Source: Theocolax elegans | Taxonomy: Eukaryota > Arthropoda > Insecta > Hymenoptera > Cerocephalidae | NCBI GenBank assembly: GCA_026168455.1 | Contig: CM047426.1 | Coordinates: forward strand, 41,215,313 to 41,279,312 | Length of the DNA: 64,000 nt | Direction of reading: 5' to 3' | Shown here: one piece after another, positions 1 to 11,053 of the stretch | Numbering within the stretch: the stretch's first letter is position 1 | Layout: every line of letters begins with the position of its first letter | The notes under the pieces: model-generated | Told to the model about the DNA's origin: nothing | Database searches by the model: none | The model's input: only the letters and a program-made list of their open reading frames with translations | Made by a program: the position numbers and the translations under genes

Positions 1-111
1 GGCAGTAAGGTTCGTCGTTCATCTGGAAATAAACTCATGGATCGATTAGCCGATAATTAATAAGGAACGAGGTTATAATTACCAAACAGCAACCTTGTCG
101 TCGTCGTCGTT

Positions 112-156
<45 letters not shown>

Positions 157-774
157 TCACTCGAACAGCCTAGCAGAACGCCAACAACAACATCAAGCCG
201 CTCTCGCTGTAAGGCCGCGCTCGCACTGCGCGAAGACGGTCGAGACGCATGCGCGCGGCGCTCTCGCAGGACGAAGGCACAGAGAGCTCGGGAACTCGGC
301 CGTGAGCAGACGCAACGAGGTTACATTGAGTGATTTTTCGACCGTTTCCCGTACGTTAGATAGAATCCGGAGAGTGTGCACCGGGTGCAATTGAGAGAAC
401 GACATTACGATATAAGGTTGGTGCAAAGTGCTATCCATACCCGTGTTCCTCTCCTCGTAAGGTGTGTGTGCCGCTATTCCCCTTTTCGCGTATTCGCACA
501 CGTGGCCGGCGTCGCCATTTTCGTCGATCGAGCGGATATTCGATCGGGCAATAGTTATATCGCCGTGCGAGAAATTATACCGAGCCAAACTACGAGCCCT
601 ATTAACTTTATACTTACTTAATAGTAATTATTAATAAATAGCAGCCGTTAATATTTAGCCGCGAGCACGACTGGCAACCGTGTACTTAATTACTATCATA
701 TAATAAATTCTCTGTTATTTTATCATTGATATTAATTTTATCACCCGCACCCTGATCCCCAGTGCGGTGTGACA
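1..774 (+). repeat. 5' LTR of the Gypsy element (3' half)
   Basis: The LTR ends TGTGACA at 774, one base before the primer binding site, and starts upstream of the window. By comparison with the other LTR (start at 9,567) about 750 bp are missing, so the full LTR is about 1.5 kb. It contains a TCG microsatellite at about 96-156. An open frame here that would encode poly-serine is a by-product of that repeat. Confidence 0.92.
96..156 (+). repeat. (TCG)n microsatellite in the LTR
   Basis: About 20 TCG units with one TTG interruption. The 3' LTR has a shorter version at about 10,414-10,465 with two TTG interruptions. The length difference is the main divergence between the LTR copies. Confidence 0.9.
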
Positions 775-775
775 T

Positions 776-793
776 TGGCGCCCAACGTTAAAT
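776..793 (+). promoter_or_regulatory. Primer binding site
   Basis: TGGCGCCCAAC begins one base after the LTR end. It has the form of a sequence complementary to the 3' end of a tRNA ending in CCA. The TGGCGCCC start is like the lysine-tRNA sites of gypsy-group elements. The tRNA identity is inferred. Confidence 0.8.
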
Positions 794-1972
794 TTTCTTA
801 TTAAGGGATCGAGCGAAATTATAAAGTGCATTCGTTTTTTCATATACATGACGGCGTAACATGGAAGCCAACGCGATTTAGCTAAAATAAAAAGCAGCTA
901 TTTTACTATTATAAATATATAGCGTAGCAAACGAGCGTAGCCATTTTTGCCTTTGTTAGTGCGCACACACACACACGCAAGTCAGGAGCACGGCCATCTT
1001 CGATAAGGTGTCGAAAAATTAAAGTAAATTATTTTCTCGCATTTATTGAGCATTGCATGCAACATATTGCTTGTTTTTTTCTTGTGCTGCTATTTTAATT
1101 TTCTTTTCATAAAAATATTATTTATTAGAATATTGAATAGTGCAAATATATATATAAAGTGCATGTACATATAGAAAATATATATATAACGTGTACAGGC
1201 GTTCCTTCACACATAGCTATATACATATAAATATGGCCGCACACTTTGATTGCCTATGATTTGCATTTATCAATTTTATTGTTTTTGGGATATAACATTT
1301 AATTGCACCTGATATTATAATATTATTATTGCTTTGTTTATTATATTATTATTGCTTCCTTTGGTTTCGCCACTAACCGTTTTTTTTTGCTCGCCTTTAG
1401 CCAAACTAATAAATTAATAAAATTTATTTGCGCAATCTTACCAATAGCTAATTGCTTCCTACACATTAAATTGAGTTTTTTTGCATTTAGACCAGCACAT
1501 TATCAATAAAATTTGCATTATTAAAAGCATTTATTAACATATAAAATTTTTTTTTCTCTTCTTTAACCTCTCCCCGCACATTAAAGTGTACATAGCCTAT
1601 TATCAACTAGCCTTATTATTTTTTTTTTTTCTACATTTATTAAGAGCCTACTGAAACCACAATTTTTAGTTATTTAATTAATTATTTCCTGCAAGTGCTT
1701 ATATAATTTTTTTTTTTGGGTTCAAATTGCTGTGAAATTTTTTTTCCCTCTTCCCTCCTTCGCAAGTTTAAAATCTACTTTAGAACGCAGCTTGGAATTT
1801 ATTTAATTAAATTAATTTTTTTTGTGTGCATATTATATAATTGATACTGATTGTTTTGAGTAGTACTTAGTAAAAATAAATTTTTTTCTCTCCTTTTACG
1901 TGAGTATCGAGCTAAGCAATTTAAATAAGAGCTATTACTTTGAAACAAAACATTGTTATTGAGCCCATCAAA
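794..1972 (+). other. Untranslated leader of the Gypsy element
   Basis: About 1.2 kb of AT-rich DNA with T-runs and short TATATA stretches. I see no open frame or RNA gene. It should be the packaging and translation leader of the genomic RNA by position. Confidence 0.6.
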
Positions 1973-4549
1973 ATGTCCATAAATTATAGATTAGGTAGCA
2001 AATTAAATTCCCTAAGTGCAGCTCAAGGCGTACCAATAATTCGGCGATGCATTAATAATTTACCTGATGGAAGAGTAGTCTTCTACGCAGGTGCAGCATT
2101 TTTAAATTTGGATAGCAGCATTGCGATCATTCGTGACAGAGTAGCCCGTTACGAAATTAGGCGTAATTTTGGAAACTCTGCAGCCGAAAGGGATCCTCAA
2201 TCAGATCAAATGTGGTTTGATGAAGAAGCTGATATAGACTTAGCACAAGCAGAAGCCCAACAATTATTAGAAATAAATCCCGACGATTTGTCCCTATCAC
2301 TCACACAATCAGAAGCCACTAATTGATTTCCCCAATCCTCACAAGCTATTTTCGAAAACTCGCAACGAAGCCAACAAACACGCAGACAGTTGATATTCGG
2401 AGAACTGGAAACGGGACAAAGTCGTGGCCCATATCAAGATCTGATTTCAATGGAAGAAATAACGCAACAAGAGCAACAATCAGCAACGCGAAATGAAATA
2501 CACAAAAGTAGCAACCCAAATTTAAATAAAGCAGACAATCAACAGCGAAATAATCTACATGCAAGTAACCAAGAAGAATCAAGGAGACAAACAGCCAGCA
2601 ACCCACAAGCCCAATCAATAGCCTATAGACTCACACCGACGCCAGTACCAACGACGAGTCCAAATTTAATTGATGCTCCAAACGAAGAAATCTTTTGTAC
2701 ATTACCCGATGTGACCACAGCGCAACTTGCAGTTAACTCGACCTCGCATTATAGCATACAGACAATAGCACCTACACGGCCAAATAACCCATACCTAATA
2801 AGCAATCCATTTACACACTATACCGCACCCACCACAACATATACCAGTAGCTCCCTAATTAATTCCCAACCCCGTCAATCCCACTACATTCAGCAATCAG
2901 CCTTCCGCCCCATCGTCACAGCGCCCCCCACAAGCCAACCACCAGCAACGCAGCAAAGATACCTAACGTCACCGTGCCAGATCGACCCGAGACCAAGAGA
3001 GTCTAACAAAAATCTACCAAGCGTCCATTGGGAAGATGAACACCCATATTATAATCAGCAGCAAATACAACATCGAGGCTTACAAATAAACGATCACCCC
3101 AGCAATCAGCATCAGCAGCAAAATCAAGATGTCTACAATATTCCACGAGCACAGCCAGCCAATAACGAAACGTATGAAATTCCGTATTCTCCCATTTCCC
3201 AAGCAAATCCAAGAACAAACCCAAACCTTATTCTACACCAACCCCAGCAGCGATATTATAATAGCCAGCAGCAATACGAGTACCAGCAGCAGCCACACCT
3301 TAACGACTTACCCACCCTTAACAGCACAAATAGATTGCAAGCGACAAGATTGGACGATGCCACATTCATCAGAGAAAAGAGAATGGTGGAAATTTTTAAC
3401 AGATGGCATATATCATTTAAGGGCAACAGGAAGAACGATCCTGAAACGTTCTTACAAAATTTAAGAGAATGCAAAGAATCACACTGCTTCTCGGCAGAAG
3501 AAATAATGCTTTCCTTGACAGCAGTATTAGATGAGGATTCATACGACTAGTTCTAAAGAGATAAATGCAATTGGAGGACGTTTAGCGATTTCGTTGAAGC
3601 TTTCAAACTTCAATACGGAGTAGAAGATGCACAAATAAGCTTACGTAGAACTGCAGATTTAAGAACTCAAGGAGCTAACGAAGATATAGCAACATTCTTG
3701 CAAAAATTTAGAGGAATGTTCGATCATTTTAAGCCACCACTTTCACTGCAAGAACAACTTGATGAAGCTTACAGAAACCTGCACCCCAGTTATAGATCGA
3801 GAATAGAAAGGCATCACTTCAACGACTTCACTGAATTACAAAGATTAGGGAAGAAAGAGGAATCCAGACGCTATCTGAATGAAGCGTATAACCCACCTCC
3901 ACCAATCACAATTTCAGGACTACAAAGATTTGCTTATGTAGATCCCACGCAGCCTAAGTCGCGCAAAGTAGCAGCAGTAGCAAATGAGCCAAAACCCAAA
4001 GATCCAGAAGCTTTACAAAACCCTGAGCCAGCAACTCCAGTAACAAATTTTAATTCACCCAAACAAACCCAGCAGCCATTCCTAAAGCGAAACAACCCAA
4101 AGGTGAATAACAATCAGCAAAAGCAATATGTCGATGCAGTAAAGAATGAAAATGCTAATCAGCAACGAGCACAAGCACAACAAAATTATAATTCTAACAG
4201 AAGCAACTGGCAAAAGCAAAGACAATACCAACAAAATCCCAGCAGCCAATACCAACAAAATCCAAGCAGCCAATACCACCAAAATCCCAGCAGCCAAAAC
4301 CAGCAGCGAAACAATCAAAATCAGCAAGCAAGTAGCCAATATAAATACTCGAACTCGAAAGCGCCGATTATCTTCAACCATCCGCGCAAACAGAACGAGC
4401 CATGCTACAGTTGCAATAAAGTGGTCCATTGGGCAGCAGAATGTCCGAATCAACGCTGTCGACGTTGCGGTACACCCGGCGTGTACGTTAGAAATTGCCA
4501 GAGATGCAACTCAAATCAGGCAGCGGGAAACTTCAACCAGAGGAGATAA
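1973..4549 (+). pseudogene. gag: gag of the Gypsy element, three in-frame stops
   Basis: Gag is the structural protein that builds the cytoplasmic particle and packages the RNA. The frame runs from the ATG at 1973 to the TAA at 4547-4549 (858 codons) but is interrupted by TGA at 2324, TAG at 3548 and TAA at 3554. The part before the third quarter is very rich in Gln, Asn and Pro. A retrotransposon-gag-like helical region lies around 3350-3900. The C-terminal end has a CCHC zinc knuckle (C-x2-C-x4-H-x4-C, about 4402-4443) followed by a second cysteine module C-x2-C-x9-C-x2-C (about 4459-4509), where the usual knuckle His is Val. The two early changes look like C-to-T and G-to-A transitions. 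No restored protein is implied. Confidence 0.88.
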
Positions 4550-4572
4550 AGACCCGTATTTCCTCAACCTAG

Positions 4573-7500
4573 CTCCCTAATGGGTCGGAGCCATCCCAAG
4601 TAGCAAGTAATCAATCGATTATCCAACATATTCCCAATATTGACCCCAGGCATTATTTTAATCTAGAAATAAACGGCCATAAAATAATTGCACTCTTAGA
4701 CGACGGAGCAACAAAATCTTTTCTAGGAGGCAACATAGGAGCTCTAGTGCAACACAAATTAAAAGCATCGCAATGCCCTGCAGTTAAGGTAGCAGACGGT
4801 ACAGTTATTCCTGTCCAGGGCACAGTCAACATCACAATTAAAATTGATGGAGACGAAATAGTTATGCCATTTGAAGTCGCAGACGGATTACACTACGAAT
4901 GTATACTTGGAATCGATTTCAAACGCAAAATTAATATGAGCATCAATTACGAAGATGACACCTGGTGGACGAATAAAGGCGTAATACACAAATTTTACCC
5001 CGAAGGCAACGATCCCAGTTGTATTCCAGCAGTAGCAAGTATAGAAGGATTAAAGCGAGCCAACCAGGAGCAAATAGATAGAACGCACCGACTATTAGAT
5101 GAATTAATTCCCCGAACACCCCAAACCCTAGGAGTAACTAATTTAACGAGCCTCAAGCTAGATGTGCAAGGAGCAGAGCCAATAAGACAGCCACGCCGCA
5201 AATATTCACCAAAAATGCTTCAAGCAGGCTACGAAGAGATAGATCAAATGTTAAGAGAAGACATAATTGAGCCTTCGCAAAGCCCATATGGCTGCTATCC
5301 GGTAATCGTACCAAAAGCGAATGGCATATATCGCTTTTGTATTGATTACAGGTTAGTAAATGAAGTAACAAAGAAAATAGCCTATCCAATGCGCAACATG
5401 GATGATATTCTGGACCAATTGCGAGAAAGCAGATTTATCAGTAAGCTAGATCTATCACAAGCCTACCACCAAGTTCCACTAGCTCCAGAAAGCCGTGAAA
5501 TCACAGCATTTGCACTCCCAGGGAAAGGACTTTTCCAATTTAAAAGAGTACCATACGGTCTAACGAACGCACCTGCTATGTTCCAGCAATTGATGGACAA
5601 ATTAATTAAACCGGAATGGGAACTACATGTGTTTGCCTATCTAGATGATATTATCATCACGACAAAATCATTCGAGGAACACATGAAATGGCTCAGAATA
5701 GTCCTAGTAGCCCTAAAGAAAGCCAATCTGCAATTAAACCGAGAAAAGTCTGAATTTTGTTGTCCAGAAGTCACTTATCTTGGATATAAGATAAACGAAT
5801 TAGGTTTGCAAACTAACCAAGATAAAATTAAGCCAATCTTAGAGTATCCAGCACCGAAGAATTTGAAACAACTAAGACGTTTCAACGGCTTAGTGGGATG
5901 GTACTCTAGATTTATTAAAGATTTAGCGAAGTATAGAACGCCATTAAGTTATCTAAGCAAGAAAGGTGTCAGATGGCAATGGCATCAAGAGCAACAAGAT
6001 GCATTTGAGAAAATCAAACTAGCCCTAACAGAAGCCCCAGTTTTAGACCGCCCCGATTTTTCTATTCCTTTTACCCTTCAAACGGACGCAAGCGATTACG
6101 CAATAGCAGGCGTATTAACGCAGGAGATCAACGGCGAAGAACATCCTATTTATTACGTAAGCAGGACTTTAAGCAAGGCAGTGCGCAATTACACGGTCAC
6201 AGAGAAAGAATGCTTAGCAGTTCTCTGGTCCGTAGAAAGGCTGAAAGGATACCTGCTAGGTGAAAAGTTTACGGTAATCACGGACCATCACAGCCTCCTG
6301 TGGTTAAACCGACTTAAAGATCCAGCTGGTAGGTTAGCCCGTTGGAATACGATCTTGCAAAATTACAACATAAAATTTGTACATCACAAAGGAGCAATGC
6401 ATAATGTCCCAGACGCATTATCAAGAGCCTTTGAAGAAGCAGAAGCCATAGCAGCAGCATTAACATTAAATATTAGTAACCCATGGTATCAAGAGAAAAT
6501 GCGAGCCGTTGCAAAATTTCCCAATAAATACCCTGACCTCAGAATTTCCAACAACGTGCTATATGCCCACCATCCTAACCCCCTGGTAGACCCCTTCATA
6601 CCTGACCTAGACGCATGGAAATTAATCTTGGCAGAAAGTGATCGCGAAAAAGCCCTATATGAAGCCCATTATACACCTCAGGCAGGTCACTTAGGTATTG
6701 ACAAGACCTACGCAAAACTAGCCACGCATTATTATTGGCCAGGCATGTATTACGATACGTGCAATTATGTAAAAGCATGCCAAGAATGCCAAGCGCACAA
6801 AAGCAGCCAACAAGCCCCACCAGGTCTAATGGAAGGACGCAACATAAGCCAACCATGGACAGTGGTAGCAGCAGACATTATGGGACTAAAGCCACCAACG
6901 AAGCAAGGATTTAGATACATAATCGTGCTTGAAGACCTATTCACCCGTTATATAGAGATGAAACCTCTACGACGAGCTGATGCAAAAAGTGTCCTACAAG
7001 CCTTTGACGAACTCATTATTAATAGATGGGGTTGTCCCAAATATCTTGTAACAGATAATGGGACAGAATTTGCCAATAAATTGGTTACCGAGCGACTAAC
7101 GCAATACGGAATAGTACAGACAACCATTCCGCCATATTTTGCACAAGCAAACCCCGTAGAGCGAGTTAACAGGAACATAAAGCCGATGATAAACAGTTAT
7201 CTAGCAGACGATCACCGAGACTGGGATAGATATCTCGGAGAATTTAATTTCGCGCTAAATACAGTTGTGCACTCGTCAACCAAATATAGTCCAGCATTCC
7301 TCAACTTAGGCAGAAATCCCACCCCAGTAGCTCTCCTACGAAAACATATAGAATCCCCGAAACAAACACCAGCCCCAGATACCGATCAATGGGTAGAACG
7401 CCTACATAAACTTCCCAAAATATATGATTTAGTAAAAAGGCATATTGATTTAGTAACAGCCAGACAAGCCAAGTACTATAACAAAGGTAGACGCGATATA

Positions 7501-7890
7501 CAATATCAGTTAGGAAACCTCGTTAGGTACCGAAATCGCATCTTATCATCAGCAGACAACTTTATAGCAGCCAAACAAGCCCCCACATTTATAGGCCCCG
7601 CAAAAATTATTCAAGTATTCTCACCCACAGTTTATTTAATAGAAGATGTACAAACGAAACGCCAAACTAAAGTGCACATAACAGACTTGAAACGCCACAT
7701 TGCACCGCGAAATATCCCAAACCTCATCCCAAATATTCCCGTCCCACAACCAGGAAGAGCCCAAACCACCCCAAATAATCCAAAAAATGATGCCCCCCCA
7801 ACAAAAAGAGGTCGCCCCCGAAAGCAGCTAGCCATTACACCCACTTTAGGGAATAGCCCGCAAAGAATGCAGCTTAGACCGCGCAAATAA
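4573..7890 (+). CDS. pol: pol polyprotein of the Gypsy element (PR-RT-RH-IN)
   Basis: The frame is open from 4573, after a TAG at 4570, and lies in the -1 frame relative to gag. Gag ends at 4549, so gag and pol do not overlap and a simple frameshift cannot join them in this copy. An aspartic protease has the motif LLDDGAT (about 4696). Reverse transcriptase has YLDD (about 5638). RNase H has TDAS and ITDHHSLLW. Integrase has the HHCC zinc module (about 6664-6800) and the D-D-E triad in VAADI, TDNGTEF and NPVERVN. The C-terminal end has a GPY/F-like module (GPAKIIQVFSPTVYLIED) and an AT-hook-like KRGRPRK. No stop occurs in about 1,100 codons. The start is uncertain because pol is normally made as a Gag-Pol fusion. 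Confidence 0.93.
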   Translation, partial: LPNGSEPSQVASNQSIIQHIPNIDPRHYFNLEINGHKIIALLDDGATKSFLGGNIGALVQHKLKASQCPAVKVADGTVIPVQGTVNITIKIDGDEIVMPFEVADGLHYECILGIDFKRKINMSINYEDDTWWTNKGVIHKFYPEGNDPSCIPAVASIEGLKRANQEQIDRTHRLLDELIPRTPQTLGVTNLTSLKLDVQGAEPIRQPRRKYSPKMLQAGYEEIDQMLREDIIEPSQSPYGCYPVIVPKANGIYRFCIDYRLVNEVTKKIAYPMRNMDDILDQLRESRFISKLDLSQAYHQVPLAPESREITAFALPGKGLFQFKRVPYGLTNAPAMFQQLMDKLIKPEWELHVFAYLDDIIITTKSFEEHMKWLRIVLVALKKANLQLNREKSEFCCPEVTYLGYKINELGLQTNQDKIKPILEYPAPKNLKQLRRFNGLVGWYSRFIKDLAKYRTPLSYLSKKGVRWQWHQEQQDAFEKIKLALTEAPVLDRPDFSIPFTLQTDASDYAIAGVLTQEINGEEHPIYYVSRTLSKAVRNYTVTEKECLAVLWSVERLKGYLLGEKFTVITDHHSLLWLNRLKDPAGRLARWNTILQNYNIKFVHHKGAMHNVPDALSRAFEEAEAIAAALTLNISNPWYQEKMRAVAKFPNKYPDLRISNNVLYAHHPNPLVDPFIPDLDAWKLILAESDREKALYEAHYTPQAGHLGIDKTYAKLATHYYWPGMYYDTCNYVKACQECQAHKSSQQAPPGLMEGRNISQPWTVVAADIMGLKPPTKQGFRYIIVLEDLFTRYIEMKPLRRADAKSVLQAFDELIINRWGCPKYLVTDNGTEFANKLVTERLTQYGIVQTTIPPYFAQANPVERVNRNIKPMINSYLADDHRDWDRYLGEFNFALNTVVHSSTKYSPAFLNLGRNPTPVALLRKHIESPKQTPAPDTDQWVERLHKLPKIYDLVKRHIDLVTARQAKYYNKGRRDIQYQLGNLVRYRNRILSSADNFIAAKQAPTFIGPAKIIQVFSPTVYLIEDVQTKRQTKVHITDLKRHIAPRNIPNLIPNIPVPQPGRAQTTPNNPKNDAPPTKRGRPRKQLAITPTLGNSPQRMQLRPRK

Positions 7891-7978
7891 TAGATTCTCG
7901 CGAATAAAGTAAAATGGCGAAATCAAAGGAAAATTTAGTGAGTTTAGGCATTAGTTAGTAACATAAAACAAATTGTAG

Positions 7979-8920
7979 ATGGATAGAACAGGGCAGGCAG
8001 CGTCAGCTCTGAAGCGAGCACGAGGCCGTGGACGGTTCGTCCAGCCAAGAGCCACTATTCGACCGGGTGAGGAGGAGCTGGAAACAGTTCAAGCTAGATT
8101 AGATCTAGCACGACCGTCCAGCCCCACCCCACCACAACAAGAGCCCACCACCCCCAGCAGCCAAAAGAGGACCTGCCCAGGAACGCGCGCATGCGTAAGA
8201 GGAAGACGCCACCTATGTGAAAGGGATGACGTCCCCTCATTCAGCTGGGCAGCTCCACTAGAAGCCACGCCGAGCCAAGATGTCCAAGAAGCCTCCCATG
8301 TCCCTACAATCCCAACCATCCACCCTCCCATTTTCGACTTTAATTTCCCTCCCCAACCTATAATAACCCATCCCGTATTAGATCCCCAAACCAACCTCTA
8401 CACATACATCCACATCCCTGTCAGCATCCCTCCCCAAAATCCCCTTATTTCCGATATTTCCTCATTAAGCGCCTCCAATTTCCCAATAGCCTCCGCACCC
8501 TTCCCATTGCCCCATCAAGCCCATCCCGAACCCCAGCCTCTAATGTCCCTGAATGTTCCCAAACCCTCCCAGAAGCCACAACCCCTAATGTCCCTCCAAT
8601 TCCCCCAAGCAGATCCGACCCCATCCCTCCCAAACATTCCCTACCCACCCAGCAGCCCAACAACAAGCCAAGCAGCCACAGCAGACAACGAGCCACCCCC
8701 AGAGCAGAAATATATCCCTCCCCGGCCGCCCGCAGAATGCCATCCATATTGTTGGAACTGCGGCCGGGAGGGACACAGTTGGCGAAATTGTCGTTCAGAC
8801 AGAACGACATTCTGTAAGAACTGCGGAACGACCGGGGTAGTAACCCGCGATTGCCCGCAATGCGGGGAAAATTATAAAGCCCTAAGGGCAGAATATTTTA
8901 TGAGCCGCAGGCCCATGTAA
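7979..8920 (+). CDS. Third ORF of the Gypsy element with zinc-binding C-terminus
   Basis: An intact 313-aa frame from ATG 7979, 88 bp after pol, in the place where errantiviruses carry env. It is not env-like: I see no signal peptide or membrane segment. The N-terminus is basic (KRARGRGRF), the middle is very Pro- and Ser-rich, and the last 70 residues hold CWNCGREGHSWRNC (CCHC knuckle) plus CKNCGTTGVVTRDCPQC (C-x2-C-x9-C-x2-C). The same two-module layout ends this element's Gag, including Val in place of the knuckle His. It may be a nucleic-acid-binding accessory protein that arose from a gag end. A decayed relative starts at 50,381. Function is not known to me. Confidence 0.75.
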   Translation: MDRTGQAASALKRARGRGRFVQPRATIRPGEEELETVQARLDLARPSSPTPPQQEPTTPSSQKRTCPGTRACVRGRRHLCERDDVPSFSWAAPLEATPSQDVQEASHVPTIPTIHPPIFDFNFPPQPIITHPVLDPQTNLYTYIHIPVSIPPQNPLISDISSLSASNFPIASAPFPLPHQAHPEPQPLMSLNVPKPSQKPQPLMSLQFPQADPTPSLPNIPYPPSSPTTSQAATADNEPPPEQKYIPPRPPAECHPYCWNCGREGHSWRNCRSDRTTFCKNCGTTGVVTRDCPQCGENYKALRAEYFMSRRPM

Positions 8921-9552
8921 ATTTTTATATATAATTTTTTTATTTTTATAATAAATAATAGTTTAAAGTCATAAGTTTTTTCTTTTACCTATAAATGCAA
9001 ATTATGTAGCAAATAGTTGTTCAGTTTTTTGTTTAAATTGCATTAGCCAAATATCAAGCAGCAGGAGGATACGCACAAGCAAGAATTGCATTTAATTCAA
9101 AGCACAGGTTTGCACTTATCTTACTAATATTATTATTTTTTTATATATATTTAAAATATATTATGTACATAAAGGTATGAGTATGGATGCAACATGTAAG
9201 TAAGCAAGAGTGAGAGATCCGCGACCGCGAAAAATAGCTCTCAAAGCGCATTATATAATTATAAAGGGTATGCCAGTCGTTGTTCAAATATCTAGTATAA
9301 TTAGTAAATTAGCAAATTATTTATCACACATTCAGCGCGCACTTTAGACAGTATGTCCAGCCAAGCAGCAGTCATTCAAGACTAAACACTAATACACCGC
9401 TATAATAGCACGAGCTATTTAAGACCTAGTTTTAAGTTCCATTTCTAAGATTGCGTACTCACCCCACCAATAGGCTAAAGCGTGCAATATTCTATTATAT
9501 TACTAAGTTCTTTTTGTATTAATTCAGTTACGACTCCGCGTAACTTCAGTTT
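8921..9552 (+). other. 3' untranslated region of the Gypsy element
   Basis: AT-rich stretch between the third ORF and the polypurine tract. I see no gene in it. Confidence 0.6.
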
Positions 9553-9566
9553 GGTGGGGGGGGGAG
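9553..9566 (+). promoter_or_regulatory. Polypurine tract
   Basis: GGTGGGGGGGGGAG directly precedes TGTGACA, the LTR start. It is the plus-strand primer site by position and composition. Confidence 0.85.
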
Positions 9567-10431
9567 TGTGACAAGGCAAGTGTGCCTGTCATGGTGCAAA
9601 GCGAGCACACACACATTCCTTCCACCTATTACCTACCTAAACCGTATACTAAAGAAGCCTAGCACCGAGCACACATATCCCTAGCTACCTACATAAGAAG
9701 ATAACCCCCCTAAAGCCGAACAAGCTACACCCTGGAACAGAAGCGGAGCCAGCACACACAAGAGTTGAGGAAACCAGTAGCCACCAAGAAGCTACATGCA
9801 GGGCGAACAGCACTCGGAGAGCCTGGAGACATTAGCTGAGTGCGAAGGCAGCATAAGAGCATGGACAGGGCATCGAGGACTAACGTATAAGGAAGACGGC
9901 TGTTGCAGTTGCAGCAATTGTTACAGCATATCCATAGAGCCTCAATCCTGAAGGAGCCAGCAGCAGCAACAAACTCGTACAGGGAGATCAACCTGTAAGG
10001 CATAATCATGAGTATGTTTTCAAGACTAAGGAGCAGATAGGAGTACACAAAACTGTGTACAGGAGTAGAGGTGTATAGAAGCCAGGGTTAGAGGTTATGT
10101 GAGCATAAACATTGCTCACATATACTAACTAAATAACAAGGCACCTGTCAAGTTACTCCTTACCGTATTATAGCAGCCGCGCAGTAGACCCGAGGAACAG
10201 CCTCCGGAGCCGACGTCGTGAAGAGACGTCTCAGCAGCCAAGAAGCCACGAAGTAGAGAGAGACGGAGATAGCGACACGTACATGCATCCGCCGAGCAGT
10301 CACGACTCGTCAACCACGGCAGTAAGGTTCATCGTTCATCTGGAAATAAACTCATGGATCGATTAGCCGATAATTAATAAGGAACGAGGTTATAATTACC
10401 AAACAGCAACCTTGTCGTCGTCGTCGTTGTT

Positions 10432-10464
<33 letters not shown>

Positions 10465-10951
10465 TCACTCGAACAGCCTAGCAGAACGCCAACAACAACA
10501 TCAAGCCGTTCTCGCTGTAAGGCCGCGCTCGCACTGCGCGAAGACGGTCGCGACGCATACGCGCGGCGCTCTCGCAGGACGAAGGCACAGAGAGCTCGGG
10601 AACTCGGCCGTGAGCAGACGCAACGAGGTTACATTGAGTGATTTTTCGACCGTTTCCCGTACGTTAGATAGAATCCGGAGAGTGTGCACCGGGTGCAATT
10701 GAGAGAACGACATTACGATATAAGGTTGGTGCAAAGTGCTATCCATACCCGTGTTCCTCTCCTCGCAAGGTGTGTGTGCCGCTATTCCCCTTTTCGCGTA
10801 TTCGCACACGTGGCTGGCGTCGCCATTTTCGTCGATCGAGCGGATATTCGATCGGGCAATAGTTATATCGCCGTGCGAGAAATTATACCGAGCCAAACTA
10901 CGAGCTCTATTAACTTTATACTTACTTAATAGTAATTATTAATAAATAGAT
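9567..10951 (+). repeat. 3' LTR of the Gypsy element, truncated
   Basis: Starts TGTGACA after the polypurine tract. From 10,318 it matches window positions 1-650. At about 10,951 homology stops, so the last ~125 bp present in the 5' LTR (651-774) are missing. AT-rich unrelated DNA follows. Confidence 0.9.
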
Positions 10952-11053
10952 AAATAATATTTTATATAATAATTTTCAGCGCTACATACGTAATAGTATT
11001 GCAGCCGATTTTAGTACACAGTACTGTTCTTTTCAAAAAAATATTGCATTGTA

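Larger units (their letters stand above)
1..10951 (+). mobile_element. Ty3/Gypsy LTR retrotransposon, 5' end outside window
   Basis: Positions 1-650 match 10,318-10,950 almost base for base. They are parts of the two LTRs. Between them lie, in order, a primer binding site, gag, pol in the order protease-RT-RNase H-integrase (the Ty3/Gypsy order), a third ORF and a polypurine tract. The shared LTR part shows only about eight substitutions outside the TCG repeat, so the copy inserted recently. Gag nevertheless has three stop codons. The target-site duplication cannot be checked because the 5' end is outside the window and the 3' LTR end is lost. Confidence 0.95.

Noticed and set aside
95..621. 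Open frames on both strands across the LTR (poly-Ser and others), also at 10,412-10,942
   Set aside because: They lie in LTR sequence and arise from the TCG repeat and GC-rich DNA; both copies carry them only because the LTRs are the same sequence.
7632..8810. - strand frames over pol end and the third ORF
   Set aside because: Shadows of a Pro-rich coding strand; no motif.
7979..8920. Envelope gene of an errantivirus-type element
   Set aside because: No signal peptide, furin-like site or membrane segment, and it ends in zinc-binding motifs.
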